From Candidatus Eiseniibacteriota bacterium (GTDB lineage Bacteria > Eisenbacteria > RBG-16-71-46 > CAIMUX01), in contig JADJQY010000008.1 of the NCBI GenBank assembly GCA_016712505.1, positions 1-64,000 on the forward strand: 64,000 bases of DNA, given 5' to 3'. The position numbers and the translations under genes are program-made. The notes beneath the pieces are model-generated. The model was not told where the DNA came from and did no database searches. It saw only the letters and a list, made by a program, of their open reading frames with translations. Positions 45,678 through 55,030 of this stretch are shown here, piece after piece. Within the stretch, counting starts at the first letter, position 1, and each line of letters begins with the position of its first letter.

Positions 45678-46733
45678 TCAGAGGGGGATGCTTTGACCCT
45701 CGCCGAGATCCCAGATGAGGCCGGGATGGTCCCCTCCCAGGGCGGGCGGCGAACGGAATCGCAATGCTCCAATCGCAGCACCGCCGCGGCGAAGGGTGCC
45801 GCTCGCGTTCCAGAAGTCTGGTTCGGAGATCTTTCCGTTCACCGTCTCGGTCTGAATCGCGACCTGACTCATCTCGTAGCTGACCCCGTTGACCGAGATC
45901 TGATTGTCGGCGTTGCGGAAATGATTGGCCACGGTCCGTCCTTCTCCTGCGTTGCTCAGGATGTGGCCCCGCGAGGTTTCGCTGATCTGCAAAGCGATGC
46001 CGGCCGCGGTCAGTGTTCCGGTGATGCCGTCCCGCCGGTCGAGCTCGGCGAACTGGCCGTCCACCTCGAAAAAGCTCGTGCCCTGCACCGTGAGGTTGGC
46101 CGTATACGTGATCCCGCCGAAGACTCGGGTTCCGGTGAGGGATCGGACGAACGCCACCGTCCCGGCCGCGGGGGACGTGGCTTCCCGTTGCTCGCCCAAC
46201 CGCCCCGAGGTGCGGGCCGGGCGTCCCGGCGTGCCACTCTGGCTGGCCACGGTGGCATCGAACTGCCCCTGCCGGACGATGCGGAAGGCGAAGTTGCTGT
46301 GGAAGTCCTTGAAGTTGTCGGAGTCGCTCGAGAGATCCCCCTCGAACGCCGAGACCGTGACCTCGAACCTCACCGGCGACCCGTTGACCGTCAGGTCGAC
46401 CAGCAGTCGGTCGCCCGGCGTGTTGACCCAGGTGAATTCGTCCGAACCCTCCGCAGTCTGGGTCAGCGTACCGTTGATCGTCACGGTGTTGTTGTTCTGA
46501 AAGGAGGCGGCGAAGACCCAGAAGGCCACCGCTTCCACCGCCTCGGTGGCGAACTCTCGGGAGAGATCGCCGGCCGAGAAGGCACTCTGGATCCCTGCCT
46601 GCTCCGCGGCCGGAATGCCGCCGCTATCCGGGTCAGGCCCCGGACCAGGGTCAGTGACACGATCGCGGTCCCCGCAGCCGAGGAAAATCAAGGTCAACAG
46701 AGCGAACAGAGTGAGGTGGCGAAAACAGGTCAT
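45678..46733 (-). CDS. Lipoprotein of unknown function
   Basis: A 351-residue secreted lipoprotein with signal LTLFALLTLIFLGC, where the cysteine is the lipid site. A Pro/Gly/Asp linker (DPGPGPDPDSGG) follows, then mostly beta-strand sequence with Thr/Asn-rich stretches (NNNTVTINGTLTQTAEGSDEFTWV). No family is recognised. ATG 46733 is preceded by GGAGG; the frame upstream of it is Arg-rich and non-coding in character. It is 90 bp upstream of the homoaconitase gene on the same strand and divergent from the small lipoprotein gene at 46947. Confidence 0.7.
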   Translation of the reverse strand: MTCFRHLTLFALLTLIFLGCGDRDRVTDPGPGPDPDSGGIPAAEQAGIQSAFSAGDLSREFATEAVEAVAFWVFAASFQNNNTVTINGTLTQTAEGSDEFTWVNTPGDRLLVDLTVNGSPVRFEVTVSAFEGDLSSDSDNFKDFHSNFAFRIVRQGQFDATVASQSGTPGRPARTSGRLGEQREATSPAAGTVAFVRSLTGTRVFGGITYTANLTVQGTSFFEVDGQFAELDRRDGITGTLTAAGIALQISETSRGHILSNAGEGRTVANHFRNADNQISVNGVSYEMSQVAIQTETVNGKISEPDFWNASGTLRRGGAAIGALRFRSPPALGGDHPGLIWDLGEGQSIPL

Positions 46734-46946
46734 ACATCCTCCGAGTGTGGGCACCGGCCGGACCGAGTTCACTGGAGTCGGTCGCACCGGCGCGGGCCGG
46801 ATCATAGGGACCAAGGCCGGAGCGCGACAAGTCACGCCCGACCGGCAAGACCGGGTGAGGCGGCGACGACGCATCGGGTACACTGCCGCCCGATGTCGGA
46901 ACGTTGCTGCATTATCGAGGATCGTTCGCCCGGGGTTGCCCTCCGA

Positions 46947-47312
46947 ATGCGCGCTTGCGTGCGCGTCGGTCTCCTGCTCGCCCTGACTCTTGGTTCAGGG
47001 GGGTGTCGCTTCATCTCGACTTCCTTGGAGCGAGTGGTCCGGGAGCCTGGTCGGTTCCACGGGCAGGAAATCACCGTTTCGGGCCGGATCGAGGCGATTC
47101 GGTGGCGTCCCGAGCTCGGGTCGATCGCGCTCAGGATCACCGACGGGCACGACTCGCTGCTCGTTCTGTCGGCCGGCGATCCGCCCGATCCCCAGGAGAG
47201 TGTCCGATTGCAGGGACAGCTGTTGCGGAGCTTTCGCGTGGAGGGGAAGGATCGTCCGGTGCTCTTCCTGAAATCCGACGCGATCCCTGCGAACGGCGGA
47301 GGCGCGCGATGA
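46947..47312 (+). CDS. Small putative lipoprotein with OB-fold-like region
   Basis: A 121-residue secreted protein. I place the start at ATG 46947, which gives a compact signal (RVGLLLALTLGSGGC); the ATG at 46893 would add a non-hydrophobic leader. The mature part (HGQEITVSGRIEAIRW, GSIALRITDGHDSLLVL, SVRLQGQLLRSFRVEGKDRPVLFL) has the strand pattern of a small OB-fold. Its stop overlaps the next ATG (ATGA), so it is coupled to the EEP-family gene. Function is unknown. Confidence 0.65.
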   Translation: MRACVRVGLLLALTLGSGGCRFISTSLERVVREPGRFHGQEITVSGRIEAIRWRPELGSIALRITDGHDSLLVLSAGDPPDPQESVRLQGQLLRSFRVEGKDRPVLFLKSDAIPANGGGAR

Positions 47313-48487
47313 GCGACCTGGTCCCTGGTCTGCCCTACGCCGATTTCGTGCGCGAGGCGCGCCGGCATCTGCACGAGGCGAGTTTCCGCAACAGCGATTT
47401 CTTCCGACTCCACGCCCAGGCACTCGAGGCGCTGCTCCACACCCCGCAGATCTCGGGCCGATACGGGCTACCGCCCGCCGGTCGCGATCGGCTGGCGGTG
47501 GTGCACTGGAACATCGAGAAGGGGAAGCAGCTCTCAGGGCTGCGCCAACGGTTCGCCCTTGATCCCGATCTGCAACAGGCCGACCTGGTCTTCCTCAACG
47601 AGGTCGACGTGGGAATGGCCCGGGCGGGGTCCAATGCCGACGTGGGGCGGGAGTTGGCCGAGGCGTGGGGCGGGCATCTGGTCTACCTGCCGAGCTACAT
47701 CGAGTGCACCAAGGGGCTCGGGGACGAGCGTCTGGTGGACGGGGAGAACAGCCGCGGGCTGCATGGGCTCGCCCTGCTCTCCCGGTTACCGGTGGTGGAG
47801 GCGCGCATGTTTCCCCTTCCGGCCTGCTGGGACTACTTCGATTTCGAGGAGAAGCGGCTCGGCTTTCGCCAAGGGTTGTACGTCCTGCTCGACTGGCACG
47901 GAGTGCCCGTGGTGGCGGCGACGACGCATCTCGAGGTTCGCCGCACCCCGGCCGGACGACAGATCCAGGCCGAGGCGTTCTTCCGCGGTCTGGCTGCTGC
48001 GCTCAAGCGTTGGGGAAGCGATCTTCCGGTGGTGATCGCGGGCGACTGGAACACCAACACCTTTGCCCGCAGCGGCTGGTGGAACACGCTGCGCGGATTC
48101 GTCCGCATCGTCTCGACCCCTCCGGAGCGCCTCGCGCGGGAGCTTCGGGCGCCGTTCGACCGCGAGCCACTCTTCGACAATCTCCGCTGGGAGCGATTCG
48201 ACTGGCAGCCGTTCAACGACGATTCCCCGACCGCCAGTCAGCGTCTCGGCACGGTTGAGGACCTGTCCCTCCTGCCGCCAGCGTTGGCGGAGGCCGTGGT
48301 CAGGGCGTTTCAGGTCAAGGATCGGGTGCTGGAGATGCGGTTGGACTGGATCGCCGGGCGGGGGGTGGTCGCCGCCGGCGCTCCGCGAACCCTATCCCCG
48401 GGTTCCTGGTCCCCGCAGAGCGACAGGGTGGAAGGGTCGGCGCTCTCCGACCACGCGCCGATTCTGGCCTTCGTTCGGCTGCCTTGA
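47309..48487 (+). CDS. Endonuclease/exonuclease/phosphatase-family protein
   Basis: A 392-residue member of the EEP metal-dependent phosphoesterase superfamily. Fold landmarks are VVHWNIEKGKQ (Asn of the first strand), VFLNEVDVGM (metal-binding Glu), GLALLSRLPVV, AATTHLEVRRTP, VIAGDWNTNT and the terminal SDHAPILAF (Asp/His). It has no signal peptide of its own. It overlaps the lipoprotein gene start-to-stop. The substrate could be nucleic acid, phospholipid or phosphoinositide; nothing in the sequence decides. Confidence 0.83.
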   Translation: MSDLVPGLPYADFVREARRHLHEASFRNSDFFRLHAQALEALLHTPQISGRYGLPPAGRDRLAVVHWNIEKGKQLSGLRQRFALDPDLQQADLVFLNEVDVGMARAGSNADVGRELAEAWGGHLVYLPSYIECTKGLGDERLVDGENSRGLHGLALLSRLPVVEARMFPLPACWDYFDFEEKRLGFRQGLYVLLDWHGVPVVAATTHLEVRRTPAGRQIQAEAFFRGLAAALKRWGSDLPVVIAGDWNTNTFARSGWWNTLRGFVRIVSTPPERLARELRAPFDREPLFDNLRWERFDWQPFNDDSPTASQRLGTVEDLSLLPPALAEAVVRAFQVKDRVLEMRLDWIAGRGVVAAGAPRTLSPGSWSPQSDRVEGSALSDHAPILAFVRLP

Positions 48488-48625
48488 CCCCACGCGCTCC
48501 AGTCGGGAGAATGCCGGCCGGCGGGTGAGAACCGGAATTCGGGAGCATACCGGTCGCACTCCGGGTAAACGACGGACTGCCCTCCGGGACAGACCTTGGG
48601 CTCGATCTCGAACACGAAAGGGACT

Positions 48626-50572
48626 ATGAGCACCTCCTACTTTGCCCGTCGTTGGGGCGGGTCGCCGAACCTCGCACTCGCACTCGGTCTGGGTCGCTTC
48701 CTTCTGGCCCTGATCGCGCCGGTGGTCCTCTTCGTCGGACTGGCCCTGGCGGCTCCCGAGGAACTGCCGATGCCCGAGTCGCTCGACGTAGAGGTCACCG
48801 CGGCGCTCAAGCATGCCAAGCTGCCCCCGGGAGGGGAGACGATCCTCGCCGTCACCTATCAGCTCCCCGATGCATCGCACCTCCAGCCCGGTGACTTCCT
48901 GTATGTCAACCCCGCCGAGGGACAGAGCTTCATCCTGGGGCTCCCGCTCTCACCGAACCCGACCAGCTTCGAGGGGGATCCGGTCTATCAGGGAACCACC
49001 ACGTTTTACTACCGCCTGAGGCTTTCCCCGACCGCGCCCACCGGTGCCGGCGCGATCAAGCTCCTGGTCGGATATCAGGGCTGTATCGAGCAGCCGGTCT
49101 TCGCCTGCTTCTCCCCCGAGGAGATTTCGGTCGAGCTCCCGATCGAGGTGGGAGCGGGGGCGGAAGAAAACGGCTCCGCGAGCGCGCTCTTCGCCGCGAT
49201 GAGCAGCCTCCCGCCGGCCATCGAGGGGGCCGGGGCACCGATCGGTACGGAGGTCGGATCGCCGGGGCACGCTGCCGATGCTCCGGTCGTTACTCAACCA
49301 AAGTCGCTCGAACAACGTCTCGAGGAGCAACTCGAGAAGCGTTCGTTCCTCGCCTTCCTCCTGGTGTTCCTGGGGGGAGTGGCGACCAGCTTCACTCCCT
49401 GTGTTTATCCGATCATTCCGATCACGATCAGTTACATCGGCGGCCGGAGTAAGGGGAAACTCGGCGGCTTCATCCTGTCGCTCTTCTTCGTGCTCGGAAT
49501 CGCCATCATGTACTCCACCCTCGGCGTCGTGGCCGCCTCGTCCGGAGCCCTGTTCGGCAACGCGATGCAGTCGACCGGTGTGCTGATCTTCGTCAGCGCG
49601 ATCTTCTTCGCCATGGGGGCGTCGATGCTCGGGGCGTTCGACATCGCTCTACCCGCTGGACTGCAGACCAAGCTGCAGGAGGGACCTCGTACGGGGGTCA
49701 TCGGCGCGATCTTCATGGGAATGGTGACCGGACTGGTGGCGTCTCCCTGTGTGGGGCCGGTTCTGGTCGTCTTGCTCGCCTGGGTGGCGAAGGTCGGCGC
49801 GATCGGCCTCGGATTCGCCCTCTTGTTCACCTTCGCGGTCGGACTCGGGTTGCTCTTCCTCGTGATCGGGACCTTCGCCGGCGCGCTGAACGCCCTGCCC
49901 AAGGCCGGGCAGTGGATGGACACGGTGAAGCATGTCTTTGGCGTGATTCTCTTTGCGATGGGGATCTTCTACCTCCGTTCCCTGATCGGCCCGGGGTGGA
50001 CCTGGTTTCTGAGTGGCGTGCTCGCCGTGATGGTCGGGACCTTCCTCGGCGCCTTCCGCACCGTCAACGAGGATGCGGAGCACGGGGTGTTGATGCGGAA
50101 GGGGTTTGGTTGGGTGCTGCTGGTGGCCGGAAGTTTCGCCTTGATCATCGGGCTGGCCCGCATCTCGGGGGTCGCCTTGGCACCGGGGCAGGCCACCGGT
50201 CCGTCAACCCAGGCGGTTGCGCCCCACCACGGTCTGGCCTGGGTCCACGACGATCTCGAAGGAATGGCCGCTGCCCGGAGCGCCGGGATGCCGGTGGTGA
50301 TGGATTTCTACGCCGATTGGTGCGCGGCTTGTGTCGAGCTCGACGAGAAGAGCTGGGTCGATCCGGCGGTGAAGGTGGAGGCCGAGCGGTTCGTGGCGAT
50401 CAAGATGGACTTCACCGCGAGAAACGAAGCAAACGCCAAAAAACAGGCCAGTTACGGGGTCATGGGACTACCGACCGTGATCTTCTTCGATTCCGCCGGC
50501 AACGAGGTCGAGCGTTTCTTCGGATTCCGGCCCCCGGACCAGATCCTCGCTTCGATGAAACGAATCTCCTGA
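48626..50572 (+). CDS. dsbD: Thiol:disulfide interchange protein DsbD
   Basis: DsbD carries reducing power from cytoplasmic thioredoxin to periplasmic partners, including c-type cytochrome maturation. All three modules are present in 648 residues. The periplasmic alpha domain has the redox pair GCIEQPVFAC. The membrane domain has about eight helices and redox cysteines in TPCVYPIIP and SPCVGPVLV. The C-terminal thioredoxin-like domain has WCAAC. ATG 48626 is preceded by AAAGGG. This fits the periplasmic multihaem cytochromes NrfA/NrfH and the thioredoxin gene in the same window. Confidence 0.95.
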   Translation: MSTSYFARRWGGSPNLALALGLGRFLLALIAPVVLFVGLALAAPEELPMPESLDVEVTAALKHAKLPPGGETILAVTYQLPDASHLQPGDFLYVNPAEGQSFILGLPLSPNPTSFEGDPVYQGTTTFYYRLRLSPTAPTGAGAIKLLVGYQGCIEQPVFACFSPEEISVELPIEVGAGAEENGSASALFAAMSSLPPAIEGAGAPIGTEVGSPGHAADAPVVTQPKSLEQRLEEQLEKRSFLAFLLVFLGGVATSFTPCVYPIIPITISYIGGRSKGKLGGFILSLFFVLGIAIMYSTLGVVAASSGALFGNAMQSTGVLIFVSAIFFAMGASMLGAFDIALPAGLQTKLQEGPRTGVIGAIFMGMVTGLVASPCVGPVLVVLLAWVAKVGAIGLGFALLFTFAVGLGLLFLVIGTFAGALNALPKAGQWMDTVKHVFGVILFAMGIFYLRSLIGPGWTWFLSGVLAVMVGTFLGAFRTVNEDAEHGVLMRKGFGWVLLVAGSFALIIGLARISGVALAPGQATGPSTQAVAPHHGLAWVHDDLEGMAAARSAGMPVVMDFYADWCAACVELDEKSWVDPAVKVEAERFVAIKMDFTARNEANAKKQASYGVMGLPTVIFFDSAGNEVERFFGFRPPDQILASMKRIS

Positions 50573-50668
50573 TCTGCCCCCACTGGAATGAGAGCTGGTC
50601 GCGGTGTCGTGCGCGGGATCGACCGTGAGCGAGAGCGGCGATCGCCGCGCCATTCCATAAGATCTACG

Positions 50669-50697
50669 TTGTGAGGTCTATGCTCTGGGGCTAGATT
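50669..50697 (+). promoter_or_regulatory. Sigma-70-type promoter of the dehydrogenase/CoA-transferase pair
   Basis: TTGTGA (50669-50674) and TAGATT (50692-50697) are 17 bases apart, 48 bp before the chosen start at 50746. Confidence 0.55.
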
Positions 50698-50745
50698 CCT
50701 AATGGTAGTCCGCTGGGTGGACGAGTCCCTGGGAGGAGGATGGCG

Positions 50746-51834
50746 ATGGAGATCGGAGTCGCGAGAGAGATCGGACGCGATGAACATCGCGTCGCGTTGA
50801 CGCCGGCCGCGGCGCGACAACTGGTGATGGAAGGGCATCGGGTCTTCGTCGAGCGCGACGCCGGGCTGGAGAGCCGGTTCACGGATCGCGAGTATCGGGA
50901 AGCCGGCGCTGAGATTCTCTACGCTCGGGAGGAGGTGATCCGCCGCTCCGGGGTGGTCCTGGGCCTCGGGGCTCCGAGCATGCACGACGCCGCGATGCTG
51001 GAAGCCGGACAGGTCGTGTTCGGATTTCAACACCTCGCGGTGGCGCCGAAGGAACTGCTCTATCGACTCCTCGAGCGGCGAATCACCGCGATCGGATTCG
51101 AGCTGATCGAGGAGCCGGACGGGCGGACTCCCATCCTGCGCGCGATGAGCGAGCTCGGTGGCCAGATGGTGGTGCACCTGGCGGCGCACCTGCTGGAGGC
51201 GGAGAGCCAGGGACGCGGCATCTTGCTTGGCGCGGTTCCCGGCATCGGTCCGGCCAGCGTCCTGGTGCTCGGAGCGGGGACGGTCGGGCGGACCGCGGCG
51301 CGCATCCTGATCGCCAGCGGTGCTCACGTCGTACTGCTCGATCGAGATCTGGAGCGGCTGCGCCGCGCGGATCAGGAACTCTCCGGCCGGGCCGAGACCT
51401 TCATCGCCGATCCGGAGACGCTGGCGAAGTTCACCCGGGTGGCCGATGTGGTGATCGGCGCGGTCCGTGTCCCGGGGGGGCGTGCGCCCTATCTGGTGTC
51501 CCGGGCCATGGTGAGCGAGATGCGACCGGGCAGCGTGATCATCGACGTGGCGATCGACCAGGGAGGTTGCGTCGAGACCAGTCGACCGACGACCCTGGCC
51601 CAGCCGACCTTTGCGGTGAACGAGGTGGTGCACTACTGCGTACCGAACTTCACCGCGAACATACCGCGCACCGCATCGAAGGTGTTGAGCCTGACTCATC
51701 TGCCCTACGTGGCGGGAGTGGCGCGCACCGGAATCGAGGCGGCGCGGCGCAAGAGCGAGCCCATTTCTCGAGGCATCTACCTGCACGACGGCGGGGTGTT
51801 GTTGCCCGACTTGGCGGCGCGCCTCGGGATGTAG
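50746..51834 (+). CDS. Alanine dehydrogenase/PNT-family oxidoreductase with altered substrate site
   Basis: A 362-residue NAD-dependent dehydrogenase of the alanine dehydrogenase family. The N-terminus reads IGVAREIGRDEHRVALTPA; the NAD domain has VLVLGAGTVGRTAA; the C-terminal signature VIIDVAIDQGGCVETSRPTT and NEVVHYCVPN is typical. The substrate-binding lysine region (KVKEP in known enzymes) reads GLGAPS, so the substrate lysine is missing, while the histidine (FQHLAV) and arginine (HRVALTP) are kept. The substrate may not be alanine. I prefer ATG 50746 (GGAGG six bases upstream) to 50740. It is 46 bp before the CoA-transferase gene in the same unit. Confidence 0.78.
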   Translation: MEIGVAREIGRDEHRVALTPAAARQLVMEGHRVFVERDAGLESRFTDREYREAGAEILYAREEVIRRSGVVLGLGAPSMHDAAMLEAGQVVFGFQHLAVAPKELLYRLLERRITAIGFELIEEPDGRTPILRAMSELGGQMVVHLAAHLLEAESQGRGILLGAVPGIGPASVLVLGAGTVGRTAARILIASGAHVVLLDRDLERLRRADQELSGRAETFIADPETLAKFTRVADVVIGAVRVPGGRAPYLVSRAMVSEMRPGSVIIDVAIDQGGCVETSRPTTLAQPTFAVNEVVHYCVPNFTANIPRTASKVLSLTHLPYVAGVARTGIEAARRKSEPISRGIYLHDGGVLLPDLAARLGM

Positions 51835-51880
51835 CCGAACGCTCGGCGACGAGGCACGCGCAATACGGAGGAGGATCGGG

Positions 51881-53179
51881 ATGAGGTGGATGGAGGAGTA
51901 CCGCCAAAAGCTGATGAGCGCGGCGGACGCCGTGCGCCTGGTGGAAAGCGGTCATCGGGTCTACTACAGCGGAAACGCGGCGGCGCCGTTTCCGCTCATT
52001 CGCGCGCTGGTCGAGAGGAAAGACGAGCTGCGCGACGTACAGCTCAACCATGTGCTGCTGATCGGCGAGGATCCGATCGGTGATCCGGCCATGGAAGGGC
52101 ACTTCAGGCACAACAGTCTCTTCGTCGGCCCGGCTGATCGACGCGCGGTCAATGAAGGGCGCGCCGACTATATGCCGGTGTTTCTGTTCCAGATTCCACG
52201 GCTCTTCAAGCAGGGCATCGTGCCGCTGGACGTGGCCATCGTCCAGACCTCGCCGCCGGACGAGCACGGCTTCCTCTCCCTGGGCGTCGAGACATTGGCC
52301 AGCAAGGCGGCGGCCGAAAGCGCCAAGAAGGTGATCGTCCTGGTCAACGAGCAGATGCCGCGGGTGCTGGGTGATTGCTTTCTGCACAGTTCTCAGGTCG
52401 CGGCCATCGTCGAACACTCCGCTCCGTTGCCCGAGTTGCCGCGCCACCCGATCGGGGACATCGAGTCGCGGATCGCCGGGTTCATCACCCGCCTGATCGA
52501 GGACGGGTCGACCCTGCAGCTTGGAATCGGTGCCATTCCGGATGCGGTGCTGTCGCAGCTCGAAGGGAAGCGCGACCTCGGCATTCACACCGAGATGGTT
52601 TCGGATGGGGTGATGGAAGCGATCGAGAAGGGGATCATCACCGGGCGGCGCAAGAGCCTGCACAAGGAGAAGGCGGTACTGACCTTTGCCCTCGGCTCGC
52701 GCCGGCTCTACGAGTATCTCGACAACAATCCCCAGTTCGAGGCGCACCCCTCGGACTACACCAACAACCCGTACATCGTGGCTCAGCACGACAACATGGT
52801 CGCGATCAACTCGGCGCTCGAAGTCGACCTCACCGGGCAGGTCTGTTCGGACTCGATCGGTACCTACATCTACTCTGGCTTCGGCGGCCAGGTCGACTTC
52901 ATCCGTGGGGCCGCACAGTCGAAGGGCGGCAAGCCGATCATCGCCCTTCCGGCCACGGCGAAGGACGGGGCGATGTCCCGGATCGTTCCGGTGCTCAAGG
53001 CTGGGGCCGGGGTGGTCACCAGTCGCGCCGACGTCCACTACGTCGTGACCGAGTTCGGCGCGGCCCACCTGTTCGGGAAGAACCTCCGCGAACGGGCCGA
53101 GGCGCTCATCTCGGTCGCCGATCCGCGCTTCCGCGAGGAACTGCTGACCGCGGCCAAGGAGCGCCGACTGATCCCATAG
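51881..53179 (+). CDS. Acetyl-CoA hydrolase/4-hydroxybutyrate CoA-transferase-family protein
   Basis: A 432-residue family I CoA transferase of the Cat2/AbfT type. Recognised stretches are YYSGNAAAPFPLIRAL, VDVAIVQTSPPDEHGFLSLG (seen as PLDVAIVQTSPPDEHGFL), LQLGIGAIPDAVLSQL, HTEMVSDGVMEAIEKG, TYIYSGFGGQVDFIRGA and VTEFGAAHLFGKNLRERAEAL. Such enzymes move CoA between acetate/acetyl-CoA and short-chain acids such as 4-hydroxybutyrate or butyrate. ATG 51881 has GGAGGAGG upstream. Pairing with the amino-acid-dehydrogenase-like gene suggests an amino-acid or hydroxy-acid catabolic step (inference). A strong hairpin ends the unit. Confidence 0.85.
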   Translation: MRWMEEYRQKLMSAADAVRLVESGHRVYYSGNAAAPFPLIRALVERKDELRDVQLNHVLLIGEDPIGDPAMEGHFRHNSLFVGPADRRAVNEGRADYMPVFLFQIPRLFKQGIVPLDVAIVQTSPPDEHGFLSLGVETLASKAAAESAKKVIVLVNEQMPRVLGDCFLHSSQVAAIVEHSAPLPELPRHPIGDIESRIAGFITRLIEDGSTLQLGIGAIPDAVLSQLEGKRDLGIHTEMVSDGVMEAIEKGIITGRRKSLHKEKAVLTFALGSRRLYEYLDNNPQFEAHPSDYTNNPYIVAQHDNMVAINSALEVDLTGQVCSDSIGTYIYSGFGGQVDFIRGAAQSKGGKPIIALPATAKDGAMSRIVPVLKAGAGVVTSRADVHYVVTEFGAAHLFGKNLRERAEALISVADPRFREELLTAAKERRLIP

Positions 53180-53205
53180 CGCGGCAGCTGGTGCACGCCA
53201 CCTCG

Positions 53206-53241
53206 CACTCGCCCTCCGGCCACGCGACCGGAGGGCGAGTG
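53206..53241 (+). terminator. Hairpin terminator after the CoA-transferase gene
   Basis: CACTCGCCCTCCGG and CCGGAGGGCGAGTG form a perfect 14-bp stem with an 8-base loop, 26 bp after the stop, followed by TCGCTTTCG. Confidence 0.7.
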
Positions 53242-53333
53242 TCGCTTTCGACCCTTCCTCCGCGGTCGGGGCCGCAGGGTGCGTGATCGAACCCCGCGAC
53301 GCGGGACCGGCTCATCTGTTAGCGTGCCGTCCG

Positions 53334-54902
53334 ATGTCGATCCATCCCGCGACAAACCACCGGCACTCCGGGCCGGTTGCTTGGCGGCCGTTGCTCGCCG
53401 TGCTCGCCCTGGCGGCGCTTCTCCGTTTCCTGCCCCTCCCGAGTCTCGGACCGATCCACTACGACGAAGGGCTCCACCTGATGGAGGCGCGCTTCCTCCG
53501 CACCGCGGTGCTTCACGACCACTTCGGCGCCGCGATCGATGTCGATGGGCTGCCGTTGGTGCACGGCAAGCCTCTCCACGCCGCGATCCTCGCCCTCGCG
53601 CAGACCGTTCTCGGGGATCGACCCTGGGTCGGAAGCGTGGCCATGGGCGTCTTCGGTCTCGGTTCGGTCGGCCTCTGCTACGCCTTGGCTCGGATCTGGT
53701 TCGGGCAGGCGGTGGCTCTGTGGGCGGCGCTCTTCCTGGCCACGAATCCCTGGGCCGTGCTCTACGGTCGCCTCGCCCTGCCGGAGGCCGACTCGACCTT
53801 CTTGGCCCTTCTCGGGATCTACTGCGCGGCCTCGGGCCGGGAGCCGACCCTGCGCCGGGCGACTCTGGCCGGCCTCTGTGCTTCCCTTGCCATGCAGACG
53901 AACTACCGCTGGATGGTCGTGCTCCCGCTGCTCTTCGTCGGGATCGAACTCCTCTTCGCCCGGGCACGCCGGTCGACGCGGGGCTTGGTCGGTCGGGTCG
54001 CACTGTTCTTCCTCTTCCTCGCCCTTCCGCTCTTGCTCACCGATTTCGTCTACAGTGCGCTGATCCTCGGCGAACGCCTCGAGCAGGCCACGCGGCCGCG
54101 CACCTACTTCGAGGACCTGGCCTTCAACGTGCGCAAGTTCTCCGCCCAGGGCTGGGCCACCGGGCTGCGCGATCCGCTGCGCTTTCCGTTCTTCATCCTC
54201 CGCTTCGGCGGACCGATCCTGGCGGTGGCCACCGCGGTGGGGCTCGGCGCCGCCTGGCGACGTTGGCGGAATTCCGAAGATCGCGAGACCCTCGGGCCGG
54301 GTGCGCTGCTGCTTTGCTCCCTCCTCCCCCCGGTGCTCCTGCTGATCTCCGCCTGCGGCTTTCCGCGGTGCCTCTCTCTATCCCATCTGCCTTGGTCGAT
54401 CGCGGCCGGTCTCGGGCTCGCCGATCTGAAGGGGCGGCTGGGGAGACCGGTGCTCGCTCCCGCCCTGCTGGTTACGACGCAGCTCCTGACTCTGCCCTGG
54501 GTGCTTCCCGGAGGCTCGGGGTATGGGGCGGTCGCGGCCTGGCTGCAGGCGCGGGGGGACACCAGGTGTCTCGCTTCCCAGGCCTATGTTCTCAGGCTCT
54601 ATGGCGTGGAGGCGGTGGGGATCCCCGACCGCGACGCTCGATTGGCGGAGTTCCGCGCCCGTGGCTTCCGCTATCTCGTCGTCGACAATCAGGTATGGAC
54701 GTCCGATCAGACGCGGACCTGGCGCGCTCTGGAGCGTCAGGCGACTCTCGTCTTCGAGGTGCCGCATCCGGCCGGCGGATCGGCGAGCTTCAGCTACGAG
54801 AGCCCGGAGCGCAGCCTTGCCGCGACCTGGGCACGCGCCAAGGGAGGGGACTGGCTGAGGCCCTCGTCTCTGCGAGTGTACGAGTTGCCGACCGTTCCCT
54901 AG
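53334..54902 (+). CDS. Membrane glycosyltransferase, GT39/ArnT-like (GT-C fold)
   Basis: A 522-residue polytopic protein with about ten membrane helices. The first periplasmic loop carries the GT-C acidic motif (HYDEGLHLMEARFLR). The family-like GRLALPEADSTFLALLGIY follows a helix, and FYRW-type sequence (TNYRWMVVLPLLF) comes later. The C-terminal soluble part ends at 54902. Such enzymes transfer sugars from polyprenyl-phosphate donors, and the GT2 enzyme at 38944-39789 makes that type of donor. No convincing ribosome site marks the start; ATG 53334 is chosen, and a GTG at 53283 would add 17 residues without hydrophobic character. Confidence 0.75.
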   Translation: MSIHPATNHRHSGPVAWRPLLAVLALAALLRFLPLPSLGPIHYDEGLHLMEARFLRTAVLHDHFGAAIDVDGLPLVHGKPLHAAILALAQTVLGDRPWVGSVAMGVFGLGSVGLCYALARIWFGQAVALWAALFLATNPWAVLYGRLALPEADSTFLALLGIYCAASGREPTLRRATLAGLCASLAMQTNYRWMVVLPLLFVGIELLFARARRSTRGLVGRVALFFLFLALPLLLTDFVYSALILGERLEQATRPRTYFEDLAFNVRKFSAQGWATGLRDPLRFPFFILRFGGPILAVATAVGLGAAWRRWRNSEDRETLGPGALLLCSLLPPVLLLISACGFPRCLSLSHLPWSIAAGLGLADLKGRLGRPVLAPALLVTTQLLTLPWVLPGGSGYGAVAAWLQARGDTRCLASQAYVLRLYGVEAVGIPDRDARLAEFRARGFRYLVVDNQVWTSDQTRTWRALERQATLVFEVPHPAGGSASFSYESPERSLAATWARAKGGDWLRPSSLRVYELPTVP

Positions 54903-55030
54903 TCGAGCTTCGTCGATTGACGCGGTCGCCCGTAGCGGGTGAAGATGTTCGTGCTGCCGGGGGATCGGCGGACCAGCTCCACCGATGGGATGGCAGGCTG
55001 CGAGAGCGCGCAGCGTTCCGAAAGGATTCC

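Noticed and set aside
45210..46892. Long 5' extension of the small lipoprotein frame
   Set aside because: It is antisense to homoaconitase and the lipoprotein at 45678-46733. Only the part from 46947 has a signal peptide.
53279..55030. Long 5' extension of the large lipoprotein frame
   Set aside because: This part overlaps the membrane glycosyltransferase in another frame and is Arg/Pro-rich. The lipoprotein has a ribosome site and signal peptide at 55031.
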